DNA of 64,000 bases from Marivivens aquimaris. GTDB lineage: Bacteria > Pseudomonadota > Alphaproteobacteria > Rhodobacterales > Rhodobacteraceae. The stretch covers positions 2,783,001 through 2,847,000 of the forward strand of contig NZ_JADBGB010000001.1 of NCBI RefSeq assembly GCF_015220045.1, written 5' to 3'. Both the position numbers and the translations under genes were made by a program. Below the pieces are notes generated by a model. The model saw nothing but the letters and a program-made list of their open reading frames with translations. It searched no databases and was not told the origin of the DNA. This document shows, piece by piece, positions 1 through 8,193 of this stretch. Position 1 is the first letter of the stretch. The number at the start of each line of letters is the position of its first letter.

Positions 1-186
1 CATGGGGATGTCCTGGTCGTTCAGTTTGCCGCGTTTTGTCAGCGCGATATCGAGCGCCTCTGACGCCGCAACCGCATCGTCAAAGAACATCTCGTAGAAA
101 TCGCCCATGCGATAGAACAACAGCGCGCCGGGGTGGGCTTCCTTGATTTCGAGGTATTGCGCCATCATTGGCGTCACGTTGCTCAT
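1..186 (-). CDS. mutS: DNA mismatch repair protein MutS (N-terminal part, gene runs off the window)
   Basis: Only the first 62 codons lie in the window; the rest is beyond base 1. MutS recognises mismatches and small loops and recruits MutL. The visible part is the start of the mismatch-recognition domain: the segment [11 protein letters not shown] carries the Phe-Tyr-Glu motif (about residues 30-32) that wedges into the mispaired base, preceded by the typical stretch [10 protein letters not shown]. The ATG at 186 has a good ribosome-binding site (AGAGGAA) about six bases upstream. The gene is divergent from maeB. The identification is secure although the protein is truncated by the window edge. 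Confidence 0.93.
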   Translation of the reverse strand, partial: MSNVTPMMAQYLEIKEAHPGALLFYRMGDFYEMFFDDAVAASEALDIALTKRGKLNDQDIPM

Positions 187-258
187 ATCTGTTCCTCTGC
201 TCGTGCGGAAACTTACCTAAAGCGCCAATGTTAGCGACGAAAGTAGAAAACAACGCCG

Positions 259-286
259 TTGCGGCTGAGGGTCAAGGGGCTGTAAT
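259..286 (+). promoter_or_regulatory. Candidate promoter of maeB
   Basis: TTGCGG (259-264) and TGTAAT (281-286) are separated by 16 bases and sit about 30 bases upstream of the maeB ATG in the mutS-maeB divergent gap. Match to sigma-70 is partial; this is a guess by eye. Confidence 0.3.
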
Positions 287-314
287 CCTGATGGGCGCTA
301 ACGGAGGAACAAAT

Positions 315-2570
315 ATGACCAAGGCACGTGTCACGCGAGAAGATGCGCTGACGTTTCACATGGAACCGGCCCCGGGCAAGTGGGAGGTCTCGGCCACCGT
401 GCCTATGATGACGCAGCGCGATCTGTCGCTTGCGTATTCCCCCGGTGTTGCGATCCCGTGCGAAGAAATCCACGCCGATCCTGAAACCGCCTACGACTAC
501 ACGAACAAGGGCAATCTTGTTGCGGTGATTTCGAACGGTACGGCTGTTCTCGGCCTTGGTAACCTTGGCGCGCTGGCTTCGAAGCCGGTGATGGAGGGCA
601 AATCGGTGCTCTTCAAGCGGTTCGCCGATGTGAACTCCATCGACCTTGAGCTCGACACCGAAGATCCGGACGAATTCTGCCGTGCCGTGCGCCTGATGGG
701 ACCGTCGTTCGGTGGTATTAACCTCGAGGACATCAAAGCGCCCGAGTGTTTCATCATCGAGCAGCGCCTCAAGGAAGAAATGGACATTCCCGTCTTCCAC
801 GACGACCAGCACGGCACCGCCGTGATCTGCGCTGCCGGTCTGATCAACGCGCTGCATCTGTCGAGCAAGAAGATCGAAGACTGCAAAATCGTCCTCAACG
901 GCGCTGGCGCTGCCGGTATCGCGTGCCTCGAACTGGTTAAGGCCATGGGTGCGAAGCAGGATAACTGCATCATGTGCGATACCAAGGGCGTGATCTATCA
1001 GGGCCGTACCGAAGGTATGAACCAGTGGAAGTCTGCCCACGCCGCTGTCACCGATGCCCGCAGCCTCGCTGATGCGATGAAGGATGCTGACGTGTTCCTC
1101 GGCGTTTCGGCCAAAGGTGCCGTGACGCAGGAGATGGTTGCCACGATGGCGCCGAACCCCGTTATCTTCGCAATGGCGAACCCCGATCCGGAGATCACTC
1201 CGGAAGAAGCGCATCAGGTCCGCGAAGACGCCATCGTCGCTACCGGTCGTTCGGACTACCCGAACCAGGTGAACAACGTGCTCGGTTTCCCGTACCTTTT
1301 CCGCGGTGCGCTCGACATCCATGCCCGTGCGATCAATGACGAGATGAAGATCGCTTGTGCGAATGCTCTGGCCGAACTCGCCCGCGAGGACGTACCGGAT
1401 GAAGTGGCGCTGGCCTATGGTCGCAAGCTGTCATTTGGCCGTGACTACATTATCCCGACCCCGTTCGACCCGCGTCTGATCCACCGCATTCCGCCCGCCG
1501 TGGCGCGTGCTGGTATGGACACCGGCGTTGCGCGTCGTCCGATCGTGGATATGGAAGGATACGAGCTGTCGCTGAAGTCCCGTATGGACCCGACCGCGAA
1601 CATCCTGCGCAACATCAACGCCCGCGCCCGTGCGGCCCAAGCAACCATCGTGTTCGCGGAGGGCGACGATCCCCGCGTGCTGCGCGCTGCGGTACAGTAC
1701 CAGCGCAACGGCCTTGGCAAAGCGCTCGTCATTGGCCGCGAGAAGGAAGTCGAGGACCTGCTCATCGCCGAAGGGATGGCCGACGCTGTTTCGGAAATCG
1801 AAGTGGTCAACGCGCGTAACACCGAGCATCTAAATACCTACAAAGACTTCCTCTACAAGCGGCTCCAGCGCAAAGGCTACGACCGTCAGGACATCCACCG
1901 CCTCGCGGCGCGTGATCGTCACGTCTTCGGAGCGCTGATGGTGGCGCATGGTCACGGCGACTGTCTGGTCACTGGCGCGACGCGCAAATCGGCCCACGTT
2001 CTTGAATTGATCAACCACGTGTTCGATGCGCAGCCGAAAACCGGCGCGGTCGGCATCTCTGCAGTGCTGAACAAGGGCCGCATCGTCCTGATCGCGGATA
2101 CGCTTGTTCACGAATGGCCGGACGAGTTGGACCTTGCGGACATCGCAGAGCGCGGCGCTGAAGTTGCGCGTGACCTCGGCCTCGAGCCGCGCGTCGCTTT
2201 TGTTTCGTTCTCGACCTTCGGCTATCCTGTGTCTGAACGCGCGGAGAAGATGCACATTGCGCCGAAAATCCTCGACGCGCGGGGTGTGGATTTCGAATAC
2301 GAAGGCGAAATGACCGTAGACGTCGCGCTGAACCCCAAATCGGCAGAGCATTACCCGTTCAGCCGTCTCACAGGGCCCGCCAATGTGCTTGTCGTTCCGG
2401 CCCGTCACTCGGCCTCGATCTCGGTAAAGCTCATGCAGGAGATGGCTGGCGCAACCGTGATCGGTCCGATTTTGTCTGGTGTGGACAAGCCGATTCAGAT
2501 CTGTTCGACGGTATCGACTGTCAACGACATCCTGAACATGGCAGTAATGGCGGCCTGCAAGGTCAAATAA
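315..2570 (+). CDS. maeB: NADP-dependent malic enzyme with phosphotransacetylase-like C-terminal domain
   Basis: 751 aa. The N-terminal half (about 1-430) is a malic enzyme that converts L-malate to pyruvate, CO2 and NADPH: it shows FHDDQHGTA near residue 160 and a Rossmann nucleotide loop NGAGAAGIA near 195. The C-terminal third (about 430-751) resembles phosphotransacetylase (FAEGDDPRVLRAA start), which in this family is usually regulatory rather than catalytic. The length fits the large MaeB class. I chose the ATG at 315 because GGAGGA lies just upstream; in-frame starts at 168 and 291 are possible but 168 overlaps mutS. A PfkB kinase gene follows 12 bp later, so the two are probably cotranscribed. 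Confidence 0.95.
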   Translation: MTKARVTREDALTFHMEPAPGKWEVSATVPMMTQRDLSLAYSPGVAIPCEEIHADPETAYDYTNKGNLVAVISNGTAVLGLGNLGALASKPVMEGKSVLFKRFADVNSIDLELDTEDPDEFCRAVRLMGPSFGGINLEDIKAPECFIIEQRLKEEMDIPVFHDDQHGTAVICAAGLINALHLSSKKIEDCKIVLNGAGAAGIACLELVKAMGAKQDNCIMCDTKGVIYQGRTEGMNQWKSAHAAVTDARSLADAMKDADVFLGVSAKGAVTQEMVATMAPNPVIFAMANPDPEITPEEAHQVREDAIVATGRSDYPNQVNNVLGFPYLFRGALDIHARAINDEMKIACANALAELAREDVPDEVALAYGRKLSFGRDYIIPTPFDPRLIHRIPPAVARAGMDTGVARRPIVDMEGYELSLKSRMDPTANILRNINARARAAQATIVFAEGDDPRVLRAAVQYQRNGLGKALVIGREKEVEDLLIAEGMADAVSEIEVVNARNTEHLNTYKDFLYKRLQRKGYDRQDIHRLAARDRHVFGALMVAHGHGDCLVTGATRKSAHVLELINHVFDAQPKTGAVGISAVLNKGRIVLIADTLVHEWPDELDLADIAERGAEVARDLGLEPRVAFVSFSTFGYPVSERAEKMHIAPKILDARGVDFEYEGEMTVDVALNPKSAEHYPFSRLTGPANVLVVPARHSASISVKLMQEMAGATVIGPILSGVDKPIQICSTVSTVNDILNMAVMAACKVK

Positions 2571-2582
2571 ACGGAGCGAACT

Positions 2583-3449
2583 ATGGCGGTATGGAATCTC
2601 GGGTCGATCAATAGCGACATCGTTTACTTTGTGCCGCACATCGTTGCTCCAGGTGAAACCCTGCCGTCCACGGGGCGGCAGGTGTTCCTTGGAGGGAAGG
2701 GCGCGAACATGTCCGTCGCCATCGCCCGCGCGGGCGGTACCGCTCGCCATATCGGCGCGGTGGGGCATGGCGCCGGCTGGACCGTTGAACGTCTGACCGA
2801 ATACGGCGTCGACACCCGTGCGATCCGTCGCATCGAGGCTGATCCGGCAGAGGCAGTGATTGCCGTGGCTGCTGATGGTGAAAACTCGATCATCCTGCAC
2901 CAAGGCGCGAACGTTGAAATCCCGATGGACCTCGTGGCGAACGCTCTTTCCGAGGCTCAGGTCGGTGACTGGGTCGTGACGCAGAACGAAACCAACGCGC
3001 AGGTGGAAGCGCTGGAGCTTGGCAAGCGCATGGGCCTCAAGATCGCCTACGCCGCTGCGCCGTTTAGCGCGGATGCCGTGGCAAAGGTTCTGCCGCTGCT
3101 CGACTTCCTCATCCTGAATGAGATCGAGATGCAGCAGCTCCGCGATGCGCTGGGCAAGGAACCCGAAGAGCTTGGCGTTCAGTCTGTTATCGTGACGATG
3201 GGCGGGAAGGGTGCGTTGCTGGTCGAGGATGGCAAGCGGACCCAGTTCGACGCGCTGCCTGTCACGCCGGTCGATACGACGGGGGCCGGTGACACGTTCA
3301 CCGGTTACGTCCTCGCCGGACTGGATCGTGGAATGCCGATCGGTCAGGCGATCGGTCAGGCCACGCGCGCGGCGGCGTTGATGGTGACGCGGAAGGGTAC
3401 CGCTGACGTGATTCCCGATCTGGCCGAAGTTCAGGAAATGCGGCTCTAA
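2583..3449 (+). CDS. PfkB-family carbohydrate kinase (ribokinase-like)
   Basis: 288 aa, normal for ribokinase-type sugar or nucleoside kinases. It has the N-terminal substrate motif GGKGAN (about 37-42) and the C-terminal signature DTTGAGDTFTGY (about 231-242), with Asp237 as the expected catalytic base and the anion hole formed by GAGD. The VTMGGKGALL stretch near 205 is also typical. It probably phosphorylates a pentose or nucleoside, but the substrate cannot be read from the sequence. It follows maeB by 12 bp and is followed by an intrinsic terminator, so it is probably the last gene of that unit. Confidence 0.85.
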   Translation: MAVWNLGSINSDIVYFVPHIVAPGETLPSTGRQVFLGGKGANMSVAIARAGGTARHIGAVGHGAGWTVERLTEYGVDTRAIRRIEADPAEAVIAVAADGENSIILHQGANVEIPMDLVANALSEAQVGDWVVTQNETNAQVEALELGKRMGLKIAYAAAPFSADAVAKVLPLLDFLILNEIEMQQLRDALGKEPEELGVQSVIVTMGGKGALLVEDGKRTQFDALPVTPVDTTGAGDTFTGYVLAGLDRGMPIGQAIGQATRAAALMVTRKGTADVIPDLAEVQEMRL

Positions 3450-3478
3450 ACCAGCGGAATACGCAAAAAGATTATGTT

Positions 3479-3506
3479 AAAAGCCCGCGCGAGCGGGCTT
3501 TGTTTT
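3479..3506 (+). terminator. Intrinsic terminator after the PfkB kinase gene
   Basis: Perfect 8-bp stem AAGCCCGC/GCGGGCTT (3481-3488 and 3493-3500) with loop GCGA, followed by TGTTTTG. It lies 30 bases after the kinase stop codon. Confidence 0.85.
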
Positions 3507-3574
3507 GTCCAGTTGCAGGTGTGGTTGGTCGTCAGCTGATTCAGAATTACCAGAAATCCTCTAACCCATTGATT

Positions 3575-3868
3575 TCATAGAGACTGCGAAATCAGCTGAC
3601 CAAGCTTCATCGCCACTGCGGGATTGCCCGACACCTTCAGTTTGCCCATCATGACGCCGGTCATGGGGTTGAGCTTGCCGTGAAGCAATTTCGACAGATT
3701 ATCCGTAGAAATGCGAATAGTGCAGTCGGCTGGAGCGTCAGCGGTCGCAACGCCCTCCGGCCCAAGCACGATGCAACCATCATCGCCGCAGTCGAACTTC
3801 AGCGTATCGCTGAGCGACGCGCGCTCGGTGCCTTTGCGAATGATCGCAACGTTGTCTTCAAAAGTCAT
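3575..3868 (-). CDS. SCP2 sterol-binding-domain protein
   Basis: 97 aa, a stand-alone SCP2-like domain. The pattern of a small alpha/beta fold ending in KLLHGKLNPMTGVMMGKLKV and a short helix is typical of bacterial SCP2 proteins, which bind hydrophobic ligands in a tunnel; the physiological ligand is unknown. I place the start at the ATG 3868, which has AGGGGG four bases upstream; a TTG at 3898 is in frame but less likely. The gene lies 72 bp downstream of argG on the same strand. Its ribosome-binding site and start codon lie in the 3' arm of a strong hairpin (see 3868-3916), so its translation may be controlled by RNA structure. Confidence 0.8.
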   Translation of the reverse strand: MTFEDNVAIIRKGTERASLSDTLKFDCGDDGCIVLGPEGVATADAPADCTIRISTDNLSKLLHGKLNPMTGVMMGKLKVSGNPAVAMKLGQLISQSL

Positions 3869-3916
3869 GGGCCGCCCCCTGATTGCCGTTAACGTCAACG
3901 GCTAGGGGACGGCCCA
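3868..3916 (-). promoter_or_regulatory. Long hairpin covering the ribosome-binding site and first start base of the SCP2 gene
   Basis: Read on the minus strand, TGGGCCG/CGGCCCA (7 bp), then CCCCT/AGGGG (5 bp) and GCCGTT/AACGGC (6 bp) nest into one imperfect hairpin between argG and the SCP2-like gene. The AGGGGG ribosome-binding site is in the 3' arm, and the A of the ATG pairs at the base. On the plus strand the same hairpin is followed by only four T, so it could also be a weak terminator there, though no plus-strand gene needs one. Confidence 0.6.
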
Positions 3917-3940
3917 TTTTCAATCAATCGAAACGCTGCG

Positions 3941-5173
3941 TCAGCCTTTGTCGGCAACGCGGCGGTTACGGGTCGCGATCAGTTTGAGGCGCAGCGCGTT
4001 CAGGCGGATGAAGCCAGCGGCGTCCTTCTGATCGTAAGCACCGGCGTCTTCTTCGAAGGTGACGTGCTTTTCGGAATAGAGCGAGTAGTCCGACCAACGG
4101 CCAACGGTAGTTGCCGAACCCTTGTAGAGCTTCAGACGAACGGTGCCCGTGACGTTTTCCTGCGACTTGTCGATCAGGGCTTGCAGCATCTCACGCTCGG
4201 GCGAGAACCAGAAGCCGTTGTAGATCAGCTCTGCGTAACGCGGCATGATGCTGTCCTTGAGGTGGCCAGCGCCTGCGTCGAGGGTGATCTGTTCGATACC
4301 GCGGTGAGCTTCGAGCAGAACGGTACCGCCCGGAGTTTCGTAGATGCCGCGCGACTTCATACCGACGAAGCGGTTTTCAACGAAGTCGAGGCGACCGATG
4401 CCGTGCTTGCCGCCAAGCTCGTTGAGCTTGGTCAGGATGGTCGCGGGGGACATGGCTTCGCCGTTGATGGCAACCGCGTCACCCTTTTCGAAAGTCACTT
4501 CGATGAATTCGGGCTCGTTCGGTGCTTCTTCCGGCGAAACGGTGCGCTGGTAGACATATTCAGGTGCTTCTGCAGCCGGATCTTCCAGTGCTTTACCTTC
4601 CGACGAGGTGTGCAGCAGGTTGGCGTCGACCGAGAACGGTGCCTCGCCGCGCTTGTCCTTGGCGATCGGAATCTGGTGTGCTTCGGCGAATTCGATTAGT
4701 TTGGTGCGCGAGGTCAGATCCCACTCACGCCACGGCGCGATGACCTGAATTTCAGGGTTCAGCGCGTAGGCGGACAGTTCGAAACGAACCTGGTCGTTGC
4801 CTTTGCCGGTTGCGCCGTGAGCCACAGCGTCCGCACCGGTTTCTTTCGCGATCTCGACAAGGCGCTTGGAGATCAGCGGGCGGGCGATCGAGGTGCCCAG
4901 AAGGTAGAGACCTTCGTAAAGCGTGTTGGCGCGGAACATCGGGAAGACGAAGTCACGCACGAACTCTTCGCGGACGTCTTCGATGTAGATGTTTTCGGAC
5001 TTGATACCGAGCAGTTCTGCCTTGGCACGGGCCGGTTCCAGCTCTTCACCCTGACCGAGGTCGGCGGTGAAGGTCACGACTTCGCAGCCGTACTCCGTCT
5101 GCAGCCACTTCAGGATGATCGAGGTATCAAGACCGCCAGAATAGGCGAGGACGACTTTCTTGGGCGCGGACAT
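3941..5173 (-). CDS. argG: Argininosuccinate synthase
   Basis: 410 aa, the family length. It joins citrulline and aspartate with ATP to give argininosuccinate in the arginine pathway, in the cytoplasm. The N-type ATP pyrophosphatase P-loop [10 protein letters not shown] is at residues 9-18, followed by [12 protein letters not shown] and the GTSIARPL and [13 protein letters not shown] motifs that contact ATP, citrulline and aspartate. The ATG at 5173 is preceded by GGAGG; an in-frame start 20 codons further upstream has no ribosome-binding site. argJ of the same pathway is in this window at 31-32 kb but not linked to it. Confidence 0.97.
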   Translation of the reverse strand: MSAPKKVVLAYSGGLDTSIILKWLQTEYGCEVVTFTADLGQGEELEPARAKAELLGIKSENIYIEDVREEFVRDFVFPMFRANTLYEGLYLLGTSIARPLISKRLVEIAKETGADAVAHGATGKGNDQVRFELSAYALNPEIQVIAPWREWDLTSRTKLIEFAEAHQIPIAKDKRGEAPFSVDANLLHTSSEGKALEDPAAEAPEYVYQRTVSPEEAPNEPEFIEVTFEKGDAVAINGEAMSPATILTKLNELGGKHGIGRLDFVENRFVGMKSRGIYETPGGTVLLEAHRGIEQITLDAGAGHLKDSIMPRYAELIYNGFWFSPEREMLQALIDKSQENVTGTVRLKLYKGSATTVGRWSDYSLYSEKHVTFEEDAGAYDQKDAAGFIRLNALRLKLIATRNRRVADKG

Positions 5174-5206
5174 CGGCAGGCCTCCAAATTCACGTATCGC
5201 CAGCGC

Positions 5207-5235
5207 GATATAGGTTTTTGCGACCGCAAGCAAGG
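5207..5235 (-). promoter_or_regulatory. Candidate promoter of argG
   Basis: On the minus strand CCTTGC (-35, 5230-5235) and TATATC (-10, 5207-5212) are 17 bases apart, about 34 bases upstream of the argG start. The -35 match is weak. Confidence 0.35.
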
Positions 5236-5302
5236 GAACGCCATTGACCGAACGGAAAGAGATTGCGATCTAAACTCTGTATTTCATTCAAAGGGTCAAA
5301 TT

Positions 5303-6109
5303 ATGGGCTGGGACATCGTCAAACACTCGCTTCGCATGGTCGTTATGAACCTCGGAGCCGCGCTGCGCGTCACCCTCGCGCCGATCGTGATTGGGTTGCT
5401 CCTCGTCTATCTGATTGGCCTGGCGCTCGGCGTCGATTTCGGTGCGCTGTTTACTGATCCCGCCGTTCTGGACACGCTTTCAGGTGACGCATCTGCTGTT
5501 GATCCGGCCAGCGGTCTTTCGGATCCGCAGTTGCAATCGGTTGCGATGCTCGTTCCCATTTCCATCATTCTTTACCTCTTGATGGCAAGCTGGATGGCCG
5601 TGTCGTGGCACCGCTACATCCTTGTCGAGGACAAGCTCGGCATCGTGCCCTCGTTCAACTTTGGCACTGTGACCGCCTATGCAGGAAAATCCCTTCTGAT
5701 CGGCTTGATCATCATGCTGGCGATCGGACTGTTGAGCGTGGTGCTTTTCCCGCTGCTCGGGTTCACGTTTGGTTTGTTCCTCTACGCATTCATCTTCGGT
5801 ATCGGTGTCAGCTACCTCGTGTTCCGGCTTTCGATCTGCCTTCCGGCCCGCGCCATCGGGGAAAAGATGGGTATCCGCGAAAGCTGGAGCAAAACGGCAG
5901 AACTGTCGGGCGCGATTTTCCAAGCGGCGCTTTTCATCGCGTTGATCAATACCGTCATCGAGGCGGTGCGCACAGCGATTGGTGTTTATATGCCCATCGT
6001 CGCAGAGGGTCTGTCGATGCTCGGCACGTGGATCATGACGCTTGTTGGCATCAGCATCCTGACCACGCTTTACGGCATGATCGTCGAAGGGCGTCAGTTG
6101 CCGAAGTAA
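5303..6109 (+). CDS. Multi-pass membrane protein of unknown function
   Basis: 268 aa with about six hydrophobic segments (roughly residues 20-42, 80-100, 125-147, 148-170, 205-225 and 233-258), so an integral inner-membrane protein. I recognise no catalytic motif and cannot name its family. A polar acidic loop (about 45-78) separates the first and second segments. The reading frame is open far upstream through antisense argG, but the natural start is the ATG at 5303. It is divergent from argG, and its 3' end overlaps the convergent Nudix gene by 16 bp. Confidence 0.75.
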   Translation: MGWDIVKHSLRMVVMNLGAALRVTLAPIVIGLLLVYLIGLALGVDFGALFTDPAVLDTLSGDASAVDPASGLSDPQLQSVAMLVPISIILYLLMASWMAVSWHRYILVEDKLGIVPSFNFGTVTAYAGKSLLIGLIIMLAIGLLSVVLFPLLGFTFGLFLYAFIFGIGVSYLVFRLSICLPARAIGEKMGIRESWSKTAELSGAIFQAALFIALINTVIEAVRTAIGVYMPIVAEGLSMLGTWIMTLVGISILTTLYGMIVEGRQLPK

Positions 6110-6534
6110 TTGGCAACAAACCAGTTATCGCCCTCGTTGGTCAGCAGAACAAGCGCTTCGTTGAGCGTTGCCCAGACCGCCGTGTGACCCTTTTCCAGCG
6201 GTGGACCGAGCCGCTGGATCGGGCGCGCGGTATAGATGTGGCAGACCTTCTCGGCCCAGTAGCCGTAGTCGGGCAGGTAGCAGTAGCGTTTGTAGACACC
6301 CAGCTTGCGCGGCGCGCCCATTGTGTAGCCGGTTTCCTCATAGACCTCGCGGTGAAGGGCAGGGACTGGATGCTCGCCGGGATCGATCCCGCCGCCAGGC
6401 AGCTGGAATTCGGGCTCCGGCGCTTCCTGAAACGTCAGCAGAAAACGTCTATCCCGCTCAAGGATCACATACGCGCCGGGGCGCCTGCGGTAGCGTTGAT
6501 CGGCCCTCACGGCCTCGCCAAATCGTCTGATCAC
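6094..6534 (-). CDS. Nudix hydrolase
   Basis: 146 aa. The Nudix box is complete: GGGIDPGEHPVPALHREVY followed by EETGY, matching G-x5-E-x7-RE-x2-EE-x-G, so a Mg-dependent hydrolase of a nucleoside diphosphate derivative is expected; the substrate is not evident. I prefer the GTG at 6534 (product begins MIRRFGEAV) because AAGGGGG lies six bases before it. An ATG at 6597 is in frame but has no ribosome-binding site and would cover the promoter of the divergent hslO gene. The 3' end overlaps the convergent membrane-protein gene. Confidence 0.82.
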   Translation of the reverse strand: MIRRFGEAVRADQRYRRRPGAYVILERDRRFLLTFQEAPEPEFQLPGGGIDPGEHPVPALHREVYEETGYTMGAPRKLGVYKRYCYLPDYGYWAEKVCHIYTARPIQRLGPPLEKGHTAVWATLNEALVLLTNEGDNWFVANYFGN

Positions 6535-6544
6535 CACGTACCCC

Positions 6545-6572
6545 CTTGGACCCGCGCTTGATGTGCCTATAT
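6545..6572 (+). promoter_or_regulatory. Heat-shock (RpoH-type) promoter of hslO
   Basis: CTTG (6545-6548), 17 bases, CCTATAT (6566-6572). This fits the alphaproteobacterial sigma-32 pattern CTTG-N17/18-CYTATNT exactly, and it would start transcription near 6580, about 30 bases before the hslO ATG. The target, an Hsp33 chaperone, agrees with heat-shock control. A nearly identical element precedes dnaK. Confidence 0.65.
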
Positions 6573-6611
6573 GGAAGCGGTATGCCAACTTCCGCACATC
6601 AAGGAAAGCCC

Positions 6612-7616
6612 ATGACCCTCGGCAGTCAAATCGCCTGGGACGATACCGTCCTTCCGTTTCAACTCGATCGCTCGGACGTTCGCGGCCGCGTCGCGCGTCT
6701 TGACGGAGTGCTCGACCAAATTCTGAGCCAGCACGATTACCCTGCGCAGATCGAGGCTCTGGTGGCCGAGATGGCGCTGCTGACCGCGCTGATCGGTCAG
6801 ACCATGAAACTGCGCTGGAAGCTGTCGCTTCAGGTGCGCGGTGATGGTGGTGCTCGCATTATCGCGACCGATTACTACGCTCCCCAAAAAGAGGGCGAGC
6901 TGGCCCGCATCCGCGCCTATGCGTCGTTCGACAAAGAAAAGCTGGACCCGAACGCACCTGCGTTTGACCAGATCGGACGCGGCTACTTTGCCATTCTGAT
7001 CGACCAAGGTCAGGGCACGACCCCGTATCAGGGCATTACCCCGATCTCGGGTGGCTCGCTGACCTCGTGCGCAGAGACGTACTTTGCCCAGTCCGAACAG
7101 CTGCCGACCCGTTTCGAGTTGTCGTTTGGCAAGTCGCAGATGCGTGGCGGTGTCGAAAGCTGGCGCGCTGGGGGTGTTATGCTGCAGCACATGCCCAAAG
7201 CGTCCCCGTTTGTCGCGTCCGAAGGTGGCAGCGGCGAAGAGGGCCTGCTGACCGCGAACGACATCCTCGACGAGGATGAAGGCGACAACTGGAACCGTGC
7301 GAATGTGCTGCTGGACTCGGTCGATGACCTCGAACTGATCGGGCCGACCGTTCAGCCGACCGAACTGCTCGTCCGTCTGTTCCACGAAGAACAGCCGCGC
7401 GTGTACGATCCGCAAACGGTGAAATTCGGGTGCTCGTGCTCGTCCGATCGCGTTCGCGAAAGCCTGTCGATCTACTCGGCAAAGGACATCGCGCACATGA
7501 CCACCGACGAAGGCATCGTGACCGCCGATTGCCAGTTCTGCGGCGCTCATTACGAGTTCGACCCGAAAACGCTCGGCTTCGAAGCCACGGAAAAGCCGGA
7601 TGACTCCGACGCTTGA
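6612..7616 (+). CDS. hslO: 33 kDa redox-regulated chaperone Hsp33
   Basis: 334 aa. Hsp33 is a cytoplasmic holdase switched on by oxidation: four cysteines bind zinc when reduced and form disulfides under oxidative stress. Here they are Cys274 and Cys276 (CSC) and Cys307 and Cys310 (CQFC), the exact CxC...CxxC pattern of the family, in the C-terminal switch domain. The ATG at 6612 has AAGGAAA upstream; earlier in-frame ATGs at 6546 and 6582 lie in the promoter. The next gene, a CoA-type Nudix hydrolase, starts 17 bp before this stop codon, so the two are translationally coupled. Confidence 0.95.
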   Translation: MTLGSQIAWDDTVLPFQLDRSDVRGRVARLDGVLDQILSQHDYPAQIEALVAEMALLTALIGQTMKLRWKLSLQVRGDGGARIIATDYYAPQKEGELARIRAYASFDKEKLDPNAPAFDQIGRGYFAILIDQGQGTTPYQGITPISGGSLTSCAETYFAQSEQLPTRFELSFGKSQMRGGVESWRAGGVMLQHMPKASPFVASEGGSGEEGLLTANDILDEDEGDNWNRANVLLDSVDDLELIGPTVQPTELLVRLFHEEQPRVYDPQTVKFGCSCSSDRVRESLSIYSAKDIAHMTTDEGIVTADCQFCGAHYEFDPKTLGFEATEKPDDSDA

Positions 7617-8193
7617 TCCGCATGAAAAATTGCGCGCTGCCCTGACTGTTCAGGGCGGCGACTCTTCGGATTTCGACCTGAATCCGAACCTGAAACTCCC
7701 CCAACAGCGCCAGCTCCGCCCCGCCGCCGTTCTGGTGGCGTTCGATGAGGCTGGCCAACTGGTGCTGACAAAGCGTTCTGCCCGTCTGAAGCATCACCCC
7801 GGACAGATCGCCTTTCCCGGCGGTAAGGTCGAAGCGGGCGAGACGTTGATCGAAGCCGGACTTCGCGAGGCCAACGAAGAAGTCGGCCTGAACCCTGATC
7901 AAGTTGAAATTCTTGGCCTTTTGCCGCCACATGAAACGGTGACGGCGTTCCTCGCCACTCCGGTGCTCGCATTGATCAAAGGTGATTTCACCCCAATCCC
8001 CGAAGCTGGCGAGGTCGAAGAAGTGTTTCGCGTACCCTTCGAACATATCGCAAATCCGGCGAACTACCGCATCGAAAGCCGCCGTTGGCAGGGCACCAGA
8101 CGGTCGTTTTACGTTGTCCCGTATGGTCCGTATTATATCTGGGGCGCCACAGCGCGCATGCTCAGAGGACTGGCGGAACGGCTATGCGCATAA
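7600..8193 (+). CDS. CoA pyrophosphatase-type Nudix hydrolase
   Basis: 197 aa. It carries both the CoA-Nudix signature (LTKRSARLKHHPGQIAFPGG) and the Nudix box (GGKVEAGETLIEAGLREANE followed by EVGL). Proteins with this pair cleave CoA and its derivatives into 3',5'-ADP and 4'-phosphopantetheine. The start overlaps the end of hslO by 17 bp, and the next gene, the tRNA nucleotidyltransferase, begins 10 bp before this stop, giving an hslO-nudix-cca unit. Confidence 0.88.
   Translation: MTPTLDPHEKLRAALTVQGGDSSDFDLNPNLKLPQQRQLRPAAVLVAFDEAGQLVLTKRSARLKHHPGQIAFPGGKVEAGETLIEAGLREANEEVGLNPDQVEILGLLPPHETVTAFLATPVLALIKGDFTPIPEAGEVEEVFRVPFEHIANPANYRIESRRWQGTRRSFYVVPYGPYYIWGATARMLRGLAERLCA

Noticed and set aside
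187..314. Riboswitch or structured leader before maeB
   Set aside because: The gap is only 128 bp and I saw no strong stem or known riboswitch core.
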